Numbered from the stretch's first letter, positions 49,745 through 58,229 are shown. The stretch is 64,000 nucleotides of DNA from Verrucomicrobiia bacterium (GCA_035629335.1 DASPIB010000001.1:124001-188000); one strand, 5' to 3'. Program-made: numbers and translations. Notes: generated from the sequence alone by a model not told the origin.

Positions 49745-51085
49745 ATGTCCCTACGACAACTGCGCAGACAAAAAGCCGCCACCTTTCTTGATTCGTGGTT
49801 GGAATATCGGCTGCGACACGTTGATATAGTGGGGTTGAGCGTGGCGGTATTGTGGCGAGGCGAGAATGTTTTTACAAATGCTTTTGGTCGAGCCGTCATC
49901 GAGCCATCTGAGCTACTCACGCCACACCATATATTTTGTATGGCGTCGCAAACTAAAATGATCACGGCGGTGTTACTATTGCGGTTAGCCGAACAGGGAA
50001 AACTGTCGCTTGATGATTTAGCCATACGCTACTTGCCGTGGCTTGGTGCCCACAGCGATGAACGCGTGCGTCGCATCACCCTCCGCCATTTGTTATCACA
50101 CAGCGCGGGTTTACTGGCGAATGGCAATGATGCTGAACATTGGCTCGCCAAAGCGCCGCCTCTCGGCACTAAGCAGTTACAGCAACAAGTACTTAAACAC
50201 GATTTGGTTTTTCAACCTGGCGAACGGGTGAAGTATTCTAATGTTGGCTATGGGTTGCTCGGTAGCATAATTGAAGCCGTCACACATACAAAATATACCA
50301 AGCTGCTCGGTAGCTTACTGGACGAGGTAGGCATCGACGGCTGGCCAGACTATCCCGCTAGACCTGAAACACTACTAACCACGGGTTATGGCCTTCCATT
50401 TTACCACCAACGGCAGCCCCTTGGGCGGCAGGCAGCTGGCGCTCTAGCAGCTGCGGCAGGGCTACACACGACTCCTTATGCCATGTGCCGGCTCATCGAT
50501 CATATTTATCTGAAGAAGCAAGTCATTGGCGCGGCGTCAATTAAAGAACAGGTAAAAACTCAAAGTAAGCTTGAAACTGGATATGATGCTAGCACGGCTT
50601 TTGGTCTTGGCATTGAATTTTTTCAGCAAAGCGGGCAGCCGTTATTCGGACACACCGGCCATGTGGGCGGGCATGTTTCAGCTACCATTTGCAACCCACG
50701 CACAAAACTAATCGTTTCAGTCGCAGCCAACGCCAAAGACTCGCCAGTTACTGCCATTGCACTAGGAATCTTAGGTGCAGTGAATTACTTCTTTGAAACA
50801 GTCAGCTTGCAAGACGGGCACCATCCGGGGAAGTTTAGCGCCCGATTTATCAATGAAGTATCGACCGTGCAGATTATCGACCTCTATAACAAAATCATTA
50901 TTATTGATCCCGATGATTGGGAGCCCTTTGGCTGGTATGAAACATTGCAGCCGATAAGCCCTACTAAGCTCAAGTTTGCTACGACAGGCAGTGTTTATAA
51001 TGAAGGTGAACTGATTGAGTACAGTTTTAAAAAAGGGGTCCAGCAGGCCCGGCTTTCTGGTGCAGCGGTTTACTTAGTCAAGTAA
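49745..51085 (+). CDS. Beta-lactamase-fold serine hydrolase (class C/esterase family)
   Basis: 446 aa. Motif 1 SQTK (Ser68, Lys71), motif 2 YSNVGYG and motif 3 HTGHVGG are present, with THLLSH-type TLRHLLSHSAGL. Such proteins are mostly esterases or peptidases, not resistance enzymes. No signal peptide is obvious, which suggests a cytoplasmic role. TATACT is 7 nt before ATG 49745 (leaderless). A C-terminal domain of about 110 residues has a beta pattern. Confidence 0.88.
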   Translation: MSLRQLRRQKAATFLDSWLEYRLRHVDIVGLSVAVLWRGENVFTNAFGRAVIEPSELLTPHHIFCMASQTKMITAVLLLRLAEQGKLSLDDLAIRYLPWLGAHSDERVRRITLRHLLSHSAGLLANGNDAEHWLAKAPPLGTKQLQQQVLKHDLVFQPGERVKYSNVGYGLLGSIIEAVTHTKYTKLLGSLLDEVGIDGWPDYPARPETLLTTGYGLPFYHQRQPLGRQAAGALAAAAGLHTTPYAMCRLIDHIYLKKQVIGAASIKEQVKTQSKLETGYDASTAFGLGIEFFQQSGQPLFGHTGHVGGHVSATICNPRTKLIVSVAANAKDSPVTAIALGILGAVNYFFETVSLQDGHHPGKFSARFINEVSTVQIIDLYNKIIIIDPDDWEPFGWYETLQPISPTKLKFATTGSVYNEGELIEYSFKKGVQQARLSGAAVYLVK

Positions 51086-51111
51086 CACCCCTTGCTTTTG
51101 AGGGGTGTTTA
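51086..51111 (+). terminator. Intrinsic terminator
   Basis: ACACCCCTT/GAGGGGTGTTT, directly after the stop codon. Confidence 0.8.
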
Positions 51112-51113
51112 TA

Positions 51114-51218
51114 TCATTGACCGATGCGCTTACGGCGGATGTCGTTTTTGTTCTTGCCATTTGCACTTAAGGCACCATTGCTACCTGCGCCTGAATTATT
51201 ACCGGTGATCGAAATCAT
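51114..51218 (-). CDS. 34-aa Gly/Asn/Ser-rich small protein with basic tail
   Basis: ATG 51218 follows the strong SD GGGGAGG. The peptide starts MISITGNNSGAGSNGALSAN and ends in a basic stretch (KNDIRRKRIGQ). Glycine/asparagine-rich composition plus a charged tail is unusual for a chance frame. It is alone in an otherwise gene-free 220-nt gap. The function is unknown. Confidence 0.5.
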   Translation of the reverse strand: MISITGNNSGAGSNGALSANGKNKNDIRRKRIGQ

Positions 51219-51305
51219 AATGCCTCCCCTTTTATGTTGCCTTATTCCACAATAATGGAGGATTACGCTTAGAGTCAAAAGATTCGTCTTTAACTTTATA
51301 AAAAG

Positions 51306-51875
51306 TTAATCTACCACAAAGCTGTGCTTGCGGTTGTAGCGCCATTTAAAGACTCGCGCAAACAAGTAGTCAATGAGGGTACCGAGCGTAATGCCTAGAA
51401 GTACTGAATAAAGCAGTTCAAGAGGTGATTGCGAATAGCCTAGTAACTGAGCGCCGATAAATGTCACAACAGGTAGCGACACGAGCCAGGCGGCCATCAT
51501 CACAAGGGCCGTGGCCCACGTGTCGTGCTTTACGAGACGCCGGCTTCTTATGTAGTTATAAACAAAGCCGATCATTCCAATGCGTACAATAAACAGCACT
51601 GCAACGGTAATAGCAGCGGCAGTCAGGCTATACTGCGCCTCGGGGGACGAGCTCAATTCTTTATAAGTTGCCGATTCAAGTACGGTGCCTGGCGAGCCGC
51701 TACTCGTCGCCTCGGTTTGCAGCATTCGCATTTGTTGGCTGGTGTCTCGGTGGGCTTCGGTGGGATACACAACAAATGTTTCCATAGCGGTTAAGGCAAT
51801 GGTGATAAGGGCAATGACCCCAGTAATAGTTGCTAAAACCCCAAGTTTATGTGGTTGTTTGCTCTGTTGATTCAT
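51306..51875 (-). CDS. Four-TM membrane protein controlled with padR
   Basis: 189 aa with TM segments at about 12-35, 85-108, 120-143 and 150-172, an external Ser/Thr-rich loop between the first two and a basic tail. It overlaps the padR gene by 29 nt. Small membrane proteins in such pairs are often the regulated target. No family recognised. Confidence 0.7.
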   Translation of the reverse strand: MNQQSKQPHKLGVLATITGVIALITIALTAMETFVVYPTEAHRDTSQQMRMLQTEATSSGSPGTVLESATYKELSSSPEAQYSLTAAAITVAVLFIVRIGMIGFVYNYIRSRRLVKHDTWATALVMMAAWLVSLPVVTFIGAQLLGYSQSPLELLYSVLLGITLGTLIDYLFARVFKWRYNRKHSFVVD

Positions 51876-52254
51876 GATTTTCGCTCCATGCGGCAGTTTT
51901 TAATAGTTGGTTAATTGGCGGGCTCAGCATAGGGGTGATATTTAAGGCGATGAAACGCCCAAGTACCTCCTTGCCTTCAGTAGTCAGTTCGTAATATTTA
52001 CGCTTTGGTCCGCCGTGCGGTGAATCTTGCATGATTATCGCCACTAAGCCCATGGCACTAAAGCGGCGGAGGGCGCGATAAAGGCTTTGTTCTTTTACTT
52101 CAAAGTTGCCGCCTGTGGCATCCTGCATAAATTCACTAATTTGCGCGGCGTATTTACGCCCTTCAAAGATGGCAAGTAGTATCCAGAGGCTCAATTGTCC
52201 CTTTTTATACACGTCGTCCCATTCGGCCACCAAATTGTTAATTTTGTTTTCCAT
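51847..52254 (-). CDS. PadR-family transcriptional regulator
   Basis: 135 aa. The winged-helix domain is clear: KKGQLSLWILLAIFEGRKYA, EQSLYRALRRFSAMGLV, GPKRKYYELTTEGKEVL. PadR proteins repress genes of stress or transport until a ligand binds. A palindrome overlapping the promoter lies about 65 nt upstream, so autoregulation is likely. Confidence 0.92.
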   Translation of the reverse strand: MENKINNLVAEWDDVYKKGQLSLWILLAIFEGRKYAAQISEFMQDATGGNFEVKEQSLYRALRRFSAMGLVAIIMQDSPHGGPKRKYYELTTEGKEVLGRFIALNITPMLSPPINQLLKTAAWSENHESTEQTTT

Positions 52255-52318
52255 TCACTCCTTTGTTTAGCTTATAGTATTCTTAAAGTATAGTTCTCTA
52301 GATATAGTATGTCAATGG

Positions 52319-52332
52319 AATAGTATACTATT
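52319..52332 (-). promoter_or_regulatory. Palindromic operator candidate for PadR
   Basis: AATAGTATACTATT is a perfect 14-nt palindrome. TATACT within it is a possible -10 for the minus-strand padR operon; further ATAGTAT-like half-sites occur nearby (52303-52310). Confidence 0.5.
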
Positions 52333-52415
52333 AATTTCAAGACAGCGATATTGCAATAATATCAGTATTATGATTTTATTTTCGCTACCTCGAGCTGAAT
52401 GTAAGGGATGGTTAC

Positions 52416-52514
52416 ATGAGCGTGATTGACCCCGAAGCCCTTGAAGAACTCAAGCAACAACAGAAGGAGCTGATTCTGCTCGAAACTACTGGAGGCGTTA
52501 TTGAAGACGAGTAG
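52416..52514 (+). CDS. 32-aa small acidic protein
   Basis: ATG 52416 has AAGGGA 8 nt upstream. The product starts MSVIDPEALEELKQQQKELI and ends with GGVIEDE; the first two thirds are an amphipathic helix. A 14-bp terminator begins 6 nt after the stop, which supports a real transcription unit. No family recognised. Confidence 0.5.
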   Translation: MSVIDPEALEELKQQQKELILLETTGGVIEDE

Positions 52515-52520
52515 CAAAAA

Positions 52521-52551
52521 GGTGACGGGCAAGAGTATCTTGTCCGTCACC
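52521..52551 (+). terminator. Terminator of the 32-aa gene
   Basis: GGTGACGGGCAAGA/TCTTGTCCGTCACC, 14 bp with one G-U pair and a 3-nt loop. Confidence 0.75.
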
Positions 52552-52572
52552 CTATAAATTGAGTGTATATTT

Positions 52573-53094
52573 TTACTGTCGAGTACTACGACCGGCAATT
52601 AACATGCCTAAGCCAACAACAATAATAAACAGCGGCCAGAGCTTAGCGATTGCAAATGACGAATTGAGCGTGGTCAGTACGAGGAAGATGAGTCCGAATA
52701 CCAGCAGCACGATGCCAATAAAAAGCAGCGCCTTAACCTTTTTTTCACCGCCAGCATAGTAGCCAGCAAGCAGCGACGCACCGGGAATGGCTAAGAACAG
52801 CGGCCACAAGACTTCCATAGCTTTCCACTCATAAACGTTATACGAAAACAAGAAAAAGAAAACGCCCGTTAATGTGGCAAGGGTTCCTAAAGTAGTGAGC
52901 ACAATTCGTGACATCGCTTGGCGAATAACAAAGCCCAGAATCAGCATAAAAATACCACCAAGCACAATGTAGGTTGGCCAAAAGGTTTGCTTATCGAAGC
53001 CCAGCCAGCCATTGGTCATAGCCAGCAGCGCCAGGCCAACAAGCAGGATAAATCCGCCACCAAGTGCGAGGTAATTGTTTGTGTTCTTTTCCAT
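52573..53094 (-). CDS. LiaI/LiaF-like TM-repeat membrane protein (DUF5668-like)
   Basis: 173 aa with six hydrophobic helices arranged as repeated pairs with FWPTYIVLGG and LWPLFLAIPG / LWPLFIIVVG motifs, as in DUF5668/LiaF N-terminal regions. ATG 53094 has an upstream GGAGA; the upstream ATG at 53130 overlaps a TATAAT -10 and is rejected. Envelope-stress role is only suggested by the family. Confidence 0.75.
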   Translation of the reverse strand: MEKNTNNYLALGGGFILLVGLALLAMTNGWLGFDKQTFWPTYIVLGGIFMLILGFVIRQAMSRIVLTTLGTLATLTGVFFFLFSYNVYEWKAMEVLWPLFLAIPGASLLAGYYAGGEKKVKALLFIGIVLLVFGLIFLVLTTLNSSFAIAKLWPLFIIVVGLGMLIAGRSTRQ

Positions 53095-53235
53095 GTTTGG
53101 GAGTCTCCGTCGAGTAATATGTAGTGTCATTATACAAGATTAATCTCATTTATGGTAGTTTTTACCACAAAAGCACAGAGGTGACCAACTCTTACATATT
53201 GAACTACATAGTTATATATGTTATAATATATTGAA

Positions 53236-54318
53236 ATGACAATGGAACATGCTCTTCCCACGGGTGAAACCGCGCAGCTTTCACGCAATATACGCACGAG
53301 GCCCCAACCAGCCTTTATAGAGCAAGCGGCCGACAACACGCGCCAAACGCTGATTCTTTCAGCTGCCGAAATGAAACATGGGCTTGGTGCCGACACCTCA
53401 ATCAGTGGAAATGTGCCTAATGTGCGTACCTACACCGAACAACAAGCGCTCGCACAAACTATGCTTCTTCTTGAGGAAGCAATGACCCACCCACAAGTAC
53501 CCAGCGAGATTGCCAAAAGAGCCGAGGATATCTACGAGAACCTATCGTTTATCGGCGAAAAAGAATTACAAGAAGCCACGAAATCCATTGCCGACTACTG
53601 GAAAATCTACCTGCGCGATAACTCTGAATCGTCAATTTTTATCATAACCAGCAAGACGTTTGCAACAGATGGCGCGGATGATGATGCCGAGCTTGACGAG
53701 CTCGAAGCGGCTGACCTGGGACATGTCAGCACTAATAAAAGTGATGGCTTTATTCTTGATCAGGTTTTAGGTAATTTTACTGATGAGGAGTTACAAAAAT
53801 ATGGTGACCGCCTGCTTCTTTCACCGGTAGAACTAGGCGACAAAGCGCCAAGCACAGTGAAAAGCATCATTTTAGACGACTGGATTATGTCTGGCCAGCA
53901 AATGCGGGAGACGCTAGAGGACGTATTTACGCATATGTCGCCTGCGGATCTAGAAATTAATCTTGTGGTGAGTAATAAAGATCGCCTCACGAACGGTTTT
54001 ACGCATAACTCGTCACCCCAGCCCGTTCCGGTGAAAGCGGCTTTTGTCAGCCGTGACGCCCAACATTCCTATGCTTCTGAATTTGGCGGAGCGTATTTGA
54101 CCGCAGCATATTCAAGCGGGGATTATCCTTTTGAAGCCACTATCGAGGCAATCGTGGCTGCTTTAAATAAAGTTAGCTCGGACGCCGTGCATATGCCGCC
54201 GCTCACAAACATAATCCGGCCGTATTACGCCCCAAATTATGAACCCCGGCATAGTGAACGCCAGGCGACACTGCGAACTATGGGGCGCAGCGCGCTGCAT
54301 GAGGTAACAATCAACTAG
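53236..54318 (+). CDS. Hypothetical protein with a phosphoribosyltransferase-like motif
   Basis: 360 aa, soluble. TVKSIILDDWIMSGQQMRET resembles the PRPP-binding motif (hydrophobic strand, acidic pair, SG, T), followed by a strand NLVVSNK, so a PRTase-like fold in the C-terminal half is likely. The first 150 residues are helical and unassigned. TATAAT lies 8 nt before the ATG. Confidence 0.55.
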   Translation: MTMEHALPTGETAQLSRNIRTRPQPAFIEQAADNTRQTLILSAAEMKHGLGADTSISGNVPNVRTYTEQQALAQTMLLLEEAMTHPQVPSEIAKRAEDIYENLSFIGEKELQEATKSIADYWKIYLRDNSESSIFIITSKTFATDGADDDAELDELEAADLGHVSTNKSDGFILDQVLGNFTDEELQKYGDRLLLSPVELGDKAPSTVKSIILDDWIMSGQQMRETLEDVFTHMSPADLEINLVVSNKDRLTNGFTHNSSPQPVPVKAAFVSRDAQHSYASEFGGAYLTAAYSSGDYPFEATIEAIVAALNKVSSDAVHMPPLTNIIRPYYAPNYEPRHSERQATLRTMGRSALHEVTIN

Positions 54319-54322
54319 CCGG

Positions 54323-54571
54323 TTACGGCTGTTGTTCGAGCATAGCTAAATCGACTTCAATATCCTGTAACCGCTCTTGTATAGCTTTTTTCGCATCGCG
54401 GATGCCTAAGTTGTATAGTTCTGGCCCCAAGTGCTCGGTAACGATATCGATTATATCTTGCGCTACGATTACCCCAACCGCGCCATCTTCGATTTCTTCA
54501 ATGCGCGCAATTACTTCATCAATGCACTTTTTCTGTACGGCCTCGTTTGTGGTATCCCATTTGCGTTTCAT
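54323..54571 (-). CDS. DUF2164 family protein
   Basis: 82 aa. The family pattern is seen in GAVGVIVAQDIIDIVTEHLG and LYNLGIRDAKKAIQERL. Small cytoplasmic protein of unknown function. TATACT 6 nt before the ATG (leaderless). Convergent with the PRTase-like gene. Confidence 0.78.
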   Translation of the reverse strand: MKRKWDTTNEAVQKKCIDEVIARIEEIEDGAVGVIVAQDIIDIVTEHLGPELYNLGIRDAKKAIQERLQDIEVDLAMLEQQP

Positions 54572-54613
54572 TATTCTAGTATACCGGTGAAGGCTGCGTT
54601 ACAATAGTTAATT

Positions 54614-55783
54614 ATGAAGGCCTTGTTAATTAAGATTTACTTGTACCGCATTTTTAGCGAGTTCATGTTGCTTTATCCCTTGTACAATGTCATGTTTGCC
54701 GAACGCGGCGGCTTGAGTACGTTTCAGATTTCGCTGCTGCTTGGTATCTGGGCAGTTATTATCTTGCTTGCAGAAGTGCCAACCGGTGCTTTGGCAGATA
54801 AATATTCACGACGCAACTTGCTGGGCCTGGCTCAAATTATTCGTGCAATTGGCTACGGCATATGGGTGTTTTGGCCAACATTCGAAGGTTTTTTGCTTGG
54901 CTTGGCGCTTTGGGGGATCGGTCGGTCGCTTAGTTCGGGCACCTTTGAAGCTTTGGTGTTTGACGAATTAAAAACCGCCGGAAAAGAGACCTTATATGCC
55001 AAAGTGCTTGGGCGTTCTGAAAGCTTTGCCATGTTCTTTGGGCTGGGCGCCACTTTGCTGGCGATGCCAGTGTTTGCCTGGCTGGGGTATGAAGGAGTGC
55101 TATGGAGCAGTGTTATAGCGACGATTCTTGCGAGTGGTATGGCGTTTACTTTGCCTCACAAAAAGAAACAGGACAATATTGAACCAGTGCCGTACGCAAC
55201 GATCATACGTCAAGCCATTACAGAAGTACGTGGAAACCGTGCGCTGTTAAGACTCATTGCGTTTGGGGTGTTTGTTGGGGTGCTGTTTCGTATCTTTGAT
55301 GAATATGCCTCGCTGATTATTAAGGCTGGCGATGTTTCGACGGTTTTGATTCCGGCTGTGTCGCTACTTGTATTTTTGCCGGTTATTGTAATGGATTTCT
55401 TTGCCTATAAATTAGAAAAATGGCGTCCGGTGAGTTTTATGGTGCTGCTTATCGCGGCGGGAGCTGCCTTAGCTGCGGCGGGCAAGTTCCTGGGGCCGGC
55501 TGGTCTGGTTGGCTTTGCCGCCTTTATGCTGCTCGTGAAGGTGTCGATAACGGTGTTTGGTGCAAAAGTGCAGCACGCGATTCAGGGTAAAACGCGAGCG
55601 ACTATTACCTCGATTAATGGCTTAGGGGTGGAAGCCGGCGCTGTGATCGGGTTTCTTACTTATGGAGTATTCACGGAGCTCACGACAACGGCCGGTGTGT
55701 TAATTATCTTTGGATTACTCACTAGTGCTGTAGGCGTCGCTTATTTAGTGGTGACGCGTGGACGGTTCCTGGCAAAAGCTTAA
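54614..55783 (+). CDS. Major facilitator superfamily transporter
   Basis: 389 aa, about 11-12 TM segments. The loop 2-3 motif is LLAEVPTGALADKYSRRNLL, a clear MFS motif A. Substrate unknown (efflux likely). TACAAT is 8 nt before the ATG. Confidence 0.9.
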   Translation: MKALLIKIYLYRIFSEFMLLYPLYNVMFAERGGLSTFQISLLLGIWAVIILLAEVPTGALADKYSRRNLLGLAQIIRAIGYGIWVFWPTFEGFLLGLALWGIGRSLSSGTFEALVFDELKTAGKETLYAKVLGRSESFAMFFGLGATLLAMPVFAWLGYEGVLWSSVIATILASGMAFTLPHKKKQDNIEPVPYATIIRQAITEVRGNRALLRLIAFGVFVGVLFRIFDEYASLIIKAGDVSTVLIPAVSLLVFLPVIVMDFFAYKLEKWRPVSFMVLLIAAGAALAAAGKFLGPAGLVGFAAFMLLVKVSITVFGAKVQHAIQGKTRATITSINGLGVEAGAVIGFLTYGVFTELTTTAGVLIIFGLLTSAVGVAYLVVTRGRFLAKA

Positions 55784-55814
55784 ACTTCTCAGATCATTCT
55801 AAGTTCTTAGGTGC

Positions 55815-56204
55815 CTATTTTATCTCAGGATAGCGACTACTATTTTTGCGGTAATAATCAGCCCACTTACTATTGCCATCGAGTTCTACATAATCAACGT
55901 ACAAGCCTTTTTTGAATGCTCCGTTCTTCTCATTTTTTATAGCTTGAGCTTTTGTGATATCTTTGTCTGTTAGCCCGTATTGCTCTTTTAGGTCATCAAG
56001 TGCCTGTTGGACATCCGCTATTTCCGCAGCAACTTCCTCAGGCTTGGCGTGAAGAATCTCTTGGGATTCTTCCACTATCTTCTTGATTAGCTCATTTTTA
56101 TGCTCTTTTGGATTTAGCTGACGGTAGATGGGAGTCGCGCCAGATGCAATTTGATGCTCAACTATCTTGTCGCGAACTAGTTTAGCGAATTTGAACTTAG
56201 GCAT
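55815..56204 (-). CDS. PRA-PH/MazG-like nucleotide pyrophosphohydrolase
   Basis: 129 aa. KFAKLVRDKIVEHQI is the usual start of this group, and KIVEESQEILHAKPEEVAAE with DVQQALDDL provides the metal-binding acidic residues (EExxE...D). It probably hydrolyses non-canonical NTPs. TATAGT 6 nt before the ATG (leaderless). Confidence 0.82.
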   Translation of the reverse strand: MPKFKFAKLVRDKIVEHQIASGATPIYRQLNPKEHKNELIKKIVEESQEILHAKPEEVAAEIADVQQALDDLKEQYGLTDKDITKAQAIKNEKNGAFKKGLYVDYVELDGNSKWADYYRKNSSRYPEIK

Positions 56205-56263
56205 GTTTTAACTATATATCAAACAAAAGACTTCCGAAATGAAGCCCTTTAACATAAGCGTTA

Positions 56264-56339
56264 TGGTACCCCGGGTTGGAATCGAACCAACGGCCAAAAG
56301 CTTAGAAGTCTCTTGCTCTATCCACTGAGCTACCGGGGC
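56264..56339 (-). tRNA. tRNA-Arg (TCT)
   Basis: Minus strand: acceptor GCCCCGG/CCGGGGT, D-arm GCTC/GAGC, anticodon loop CTTCTAA (TCT), T-arm TTGG TTCGATT CCAA, encoded CCA. The anticodon stem has one weak pair next to the loop. Confidence 0.93.
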
Positions 56340-56442
56340 ATATCTGGAATTATACCGATAAACGGTGTAAGCGTCTATATTGTACCACTAAACAAACAGC
56401 ACCGCTTCAATCGCAGTGCTGTTGTCAGATCAAAATTATTTC

Positions 56443-56517
56443 TGGTGCGGGTGGCGAGAATCGAACTCGCGTCTCAAGCTTGGAAGGCTAGCATATTAGC
56501 CACTATACGACACCCGC
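56443..56517 (-). tRNA. tRNA-Gly (TCC)
   Basis: Minus strand: acceptor GCGGGTG/CACCCGC, anticodon loop CTTCCAA (TCC), T-arm GCGAG TTCGATT CTCGC, encoded CCA. About 100 nt from tRNA-Arg on the same strand. Confidence 0.93.
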
Positions 56518-56679
56518 ATGACTGAAGAAAGTATACCATATTCGGTAAAATTTCATAAAGCAGGAATGTCCACGGAGCTCCTAAATCAGTTGTTTCGGGT
56601 TGTCATCGCATTTTCTTCGACGTACGATCACCCTGTACTTGTTAGGGGTGATGTAGTATAATATCCAGGTATTAATTAT

Positions 56680-56757
56680 GGCGGATGTAGCTCAGTAGGT
56701 TAGAGCGCTGGATTGTGGCTCCGGAGGCCGTGGGTTCGAACCCCATCATTCGCCCCA
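56680..56757 (+). tRNA. tRNA-His (GTG) with encoded G-1
   Basis: Acceptor GCGGATG/CATTCGC, plus G-1 (56680) paired with C73, as required for tRNA-His. The anticodon loop is TTGTGGC and CCA is encoded at 56755-56757. TATAAT at 56657-56662 upstream. Confidence 0.95.
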
Positions 56758-56800
56758 AGAAAAATATCTCACTTATTTGGTGGGATATTTTTCTTGGGGA
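56754..56800 (+). terminator. Terminator hairpin that includes the tRNA-His 3' end
   Basis: CCCCAAGAAAAATATC pairs with GATATTTTTCTTGGGG; the CCA of the tRNA is part of the stem in the precursor. Confidence 0.75.
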
Positions 56801-56841
56801 AACGAGCAGCCGATACGCGAGCGTGCTATGATGAAAGACAG

Positions 56842-57459
56842 ATGAACATGGAACCAAAAATAATTATCGAACAAAAATTGACTCCTTTTGTAAACCGCTA
56901 CATGGTATTTGGCGCCCAGGACAATGGGACGAAGGGTGAGTTATTAGCCTTTGCGCAGCAAAAGCGAGTAACAATTCGCGAAAAGATTACCTTTTTTACC
57001 GACGAGTCGCAGCAATCTGTGGCATTTACATTACGGGCCGAAAAAGCTCTAGATATTCACGGTCGTTATTTTGTTGAAGATGCTGCCCGAAAAAGGCTGG
57101 GCGTTCTGCGAAAGCAATTTAAGAAATCGCTGCTGGTGAGCACCTGGCAAGTGATGGATGCGGAAGAAAAAGTGCTATTTACAGTGGCCGAAAGCAGTAA
57201 AGCTCTAGCGATCATACGACGAGTGGTGAGCTTTATTCCATTTGTTGGGGATCTGATTGAACTAGTGATGATACTACTTATGAAGTACCATTTTGATTTT
57301 ATTGATCCCCAAACCGCGATGAAAGTTGGCAAGTATCGTAAAACTGCACGTTTTCGGGATATTTACCAGCTTGAAATGGCCCCTAGAGCTTATAGCCAGC
57401 AAGATTGGCAGGTATTTGCTGCCATGGGTGTGGCGCTAGATGCGCTGCAGAGTAGATAA
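56842..57459 (+). CDS. LURP-one-related/scramblase-like protein
   Basis: 205 aa. The beta-barrel-like sequence with a buried C-terminal helix fits the LURP-one/Tubby-like fold: EQKLTPFVNRYMVFGAQDNG, VAFTLRAEKALDIHGRYFVE, LVSTWQVMDAEEKVLFTVAE. A hydrophobic helix (VVSFIPFVGDLIELVMILLM) lies near residue 135. Start 56842 or 56848; the longer open frame runs through tRNA-His and is rejected. Function unknown. Confidence 0.6.
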   Translation: MNMEPKIIIEQKLTPFVNRYMVFGAQDNGTKGELLAFAQQKRVTIREKITFFTDESQQSVAFTLRAEKALDIHGRYFVEDAARKRLGVLRKQFKKSLLVSTWQVMDAEEKVLFTVAESSKALAIIRRVVSFIPFVGDLIELVMILLMKYHFDFIDPQTAMKVGKYRKTARFRDIYQLEMAPRAYSQQDWQVFAAMGVALDALQSR

Positions 57460-57528
57460 TCTGTAGTCATATGCACCTTCTGCCGGTATAATTAACCGGT
57501 ACCTGCCAAGGACAGCAGGGAGTTGATG

Positions 57529-57909
57529 ATGGATAGCCGTGGTTATGATGCCGCTAAGCTCGCGGCGGACTTGCAGCAGGTGCGATTTACCGGCAAGGTC
57601 GTCTCGGAAGCTATGAAAGAACTCGCAGCGCAGGGTTCAGCAGCTTTTCAAGTGAGCCAGGGCACCACCTACAGTATTTACGCTATGCTAAGCTGCGAAA
57701 ACGGCCTGCTTCAACTGAGCATGACGGCTTTTGAACGCACGTCGCGAGCCTTGATCCCGCCCTTTGATTACATTTTTGTGACGAGCACTGGCGAAAACCT
57801 GAGGTCGCAACTCGATGACGGCGACGATGACGGCACCGTACGGTCCTTTGTTGTGGTGGGCGCGCCGGAGCGTGTTGTTGGAGGCAGGGTGAGGCTGGCA
57901 AATAGCTAA
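57529..57909 (+). CDS. Hypothetical protein, 126 aa
   Basis: A soluble small protein (KVVSEAMKELAAQGSAAFQV, FDYIFVTSTGENLRSQLDDG). AGGGAG (57517-57522) favours ATG 57529 over 57526. Single gene with a terminator. No family recognised. Confidence 0.6.
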   Translation: MDSRGYDAAKLAADLQQVRFTGKVVSEAMKELAAQGSAAFQVSQGTTYSIYAMLSCENGLLQLSMTAFERTSRALIPPFDYIFVTSTGENLRSQLDDGDDDGTVRSFVVVGAPERVVGGRVRLANS

Positions 57910-57961
57910 CTTATATAAAGTTCGAGCCAGCAAATAATCTACAAGCTTCTTGGCGAAAGCA

Positions 57962-57991
57962 TGGCGCCAGTCAGTTTCAGTGGCTGGCGCT
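57962..57991 (+). terminator. Terminator hairpin
   Basis: GCGCCAG/CTGGCGC with additional inner pairs, followed by AATTTTATTT. Confidence 0.7.
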
Positions 57992-57998
57992 GCTAATT

Positions 57999-58169
57999 TT
58001 ATTTGTCAAATTTATGAAGCTCCCTGAACCTGCATGGGTCGAGGGAGCTTTTAGCGCTTTTGCTGACCTCAGCGATGTCGGCAGTGCGTGGCCCTAGGCT
58101 GCCGAAATAAGCCGCCAGGTCTTCGGCACCGGTGTCGTATACTTCTACGGTTCGCTTCATCCAATCCAT
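57999..58169 (-). pseudogene. Truncated SAM-methyltransferase N-terminus (56-aa frame)
   Basis: The frame starts MDWMKRTVEVYDTGAEDLAA and continues YFGSLGPRTADIAE, the usual entry helices of small SAM-dependent methyltransferases (T-x2-YD-x3-A-x2-YF-x4-GPR). The expected glycine-rich SAM-binding motif should follow, but the frame ends 20 residues later. The 3' part overlaps a hairpin (AGCTCCCT 58018-58025 with AGGGAGCT 58042-58049). Probably a decayed gene replaced by terminator sequence; a genuine 56-aa protein is the alternative. Confidence 0.45.
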
Positions 58170-58229
58170 GTAGTTGACAGACCATAGTCGTGCTCTAGGG
58201 GCTATTGTGGTACAGAATTAACGTTAAAG

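Noticed and set aside
56713-56841. N-terminal extension of the LURP-one-like protein through tRNA-His
   Set aside because: The extension is tRNA and terminator sequence; ATG 56842 gives a normal domain start.
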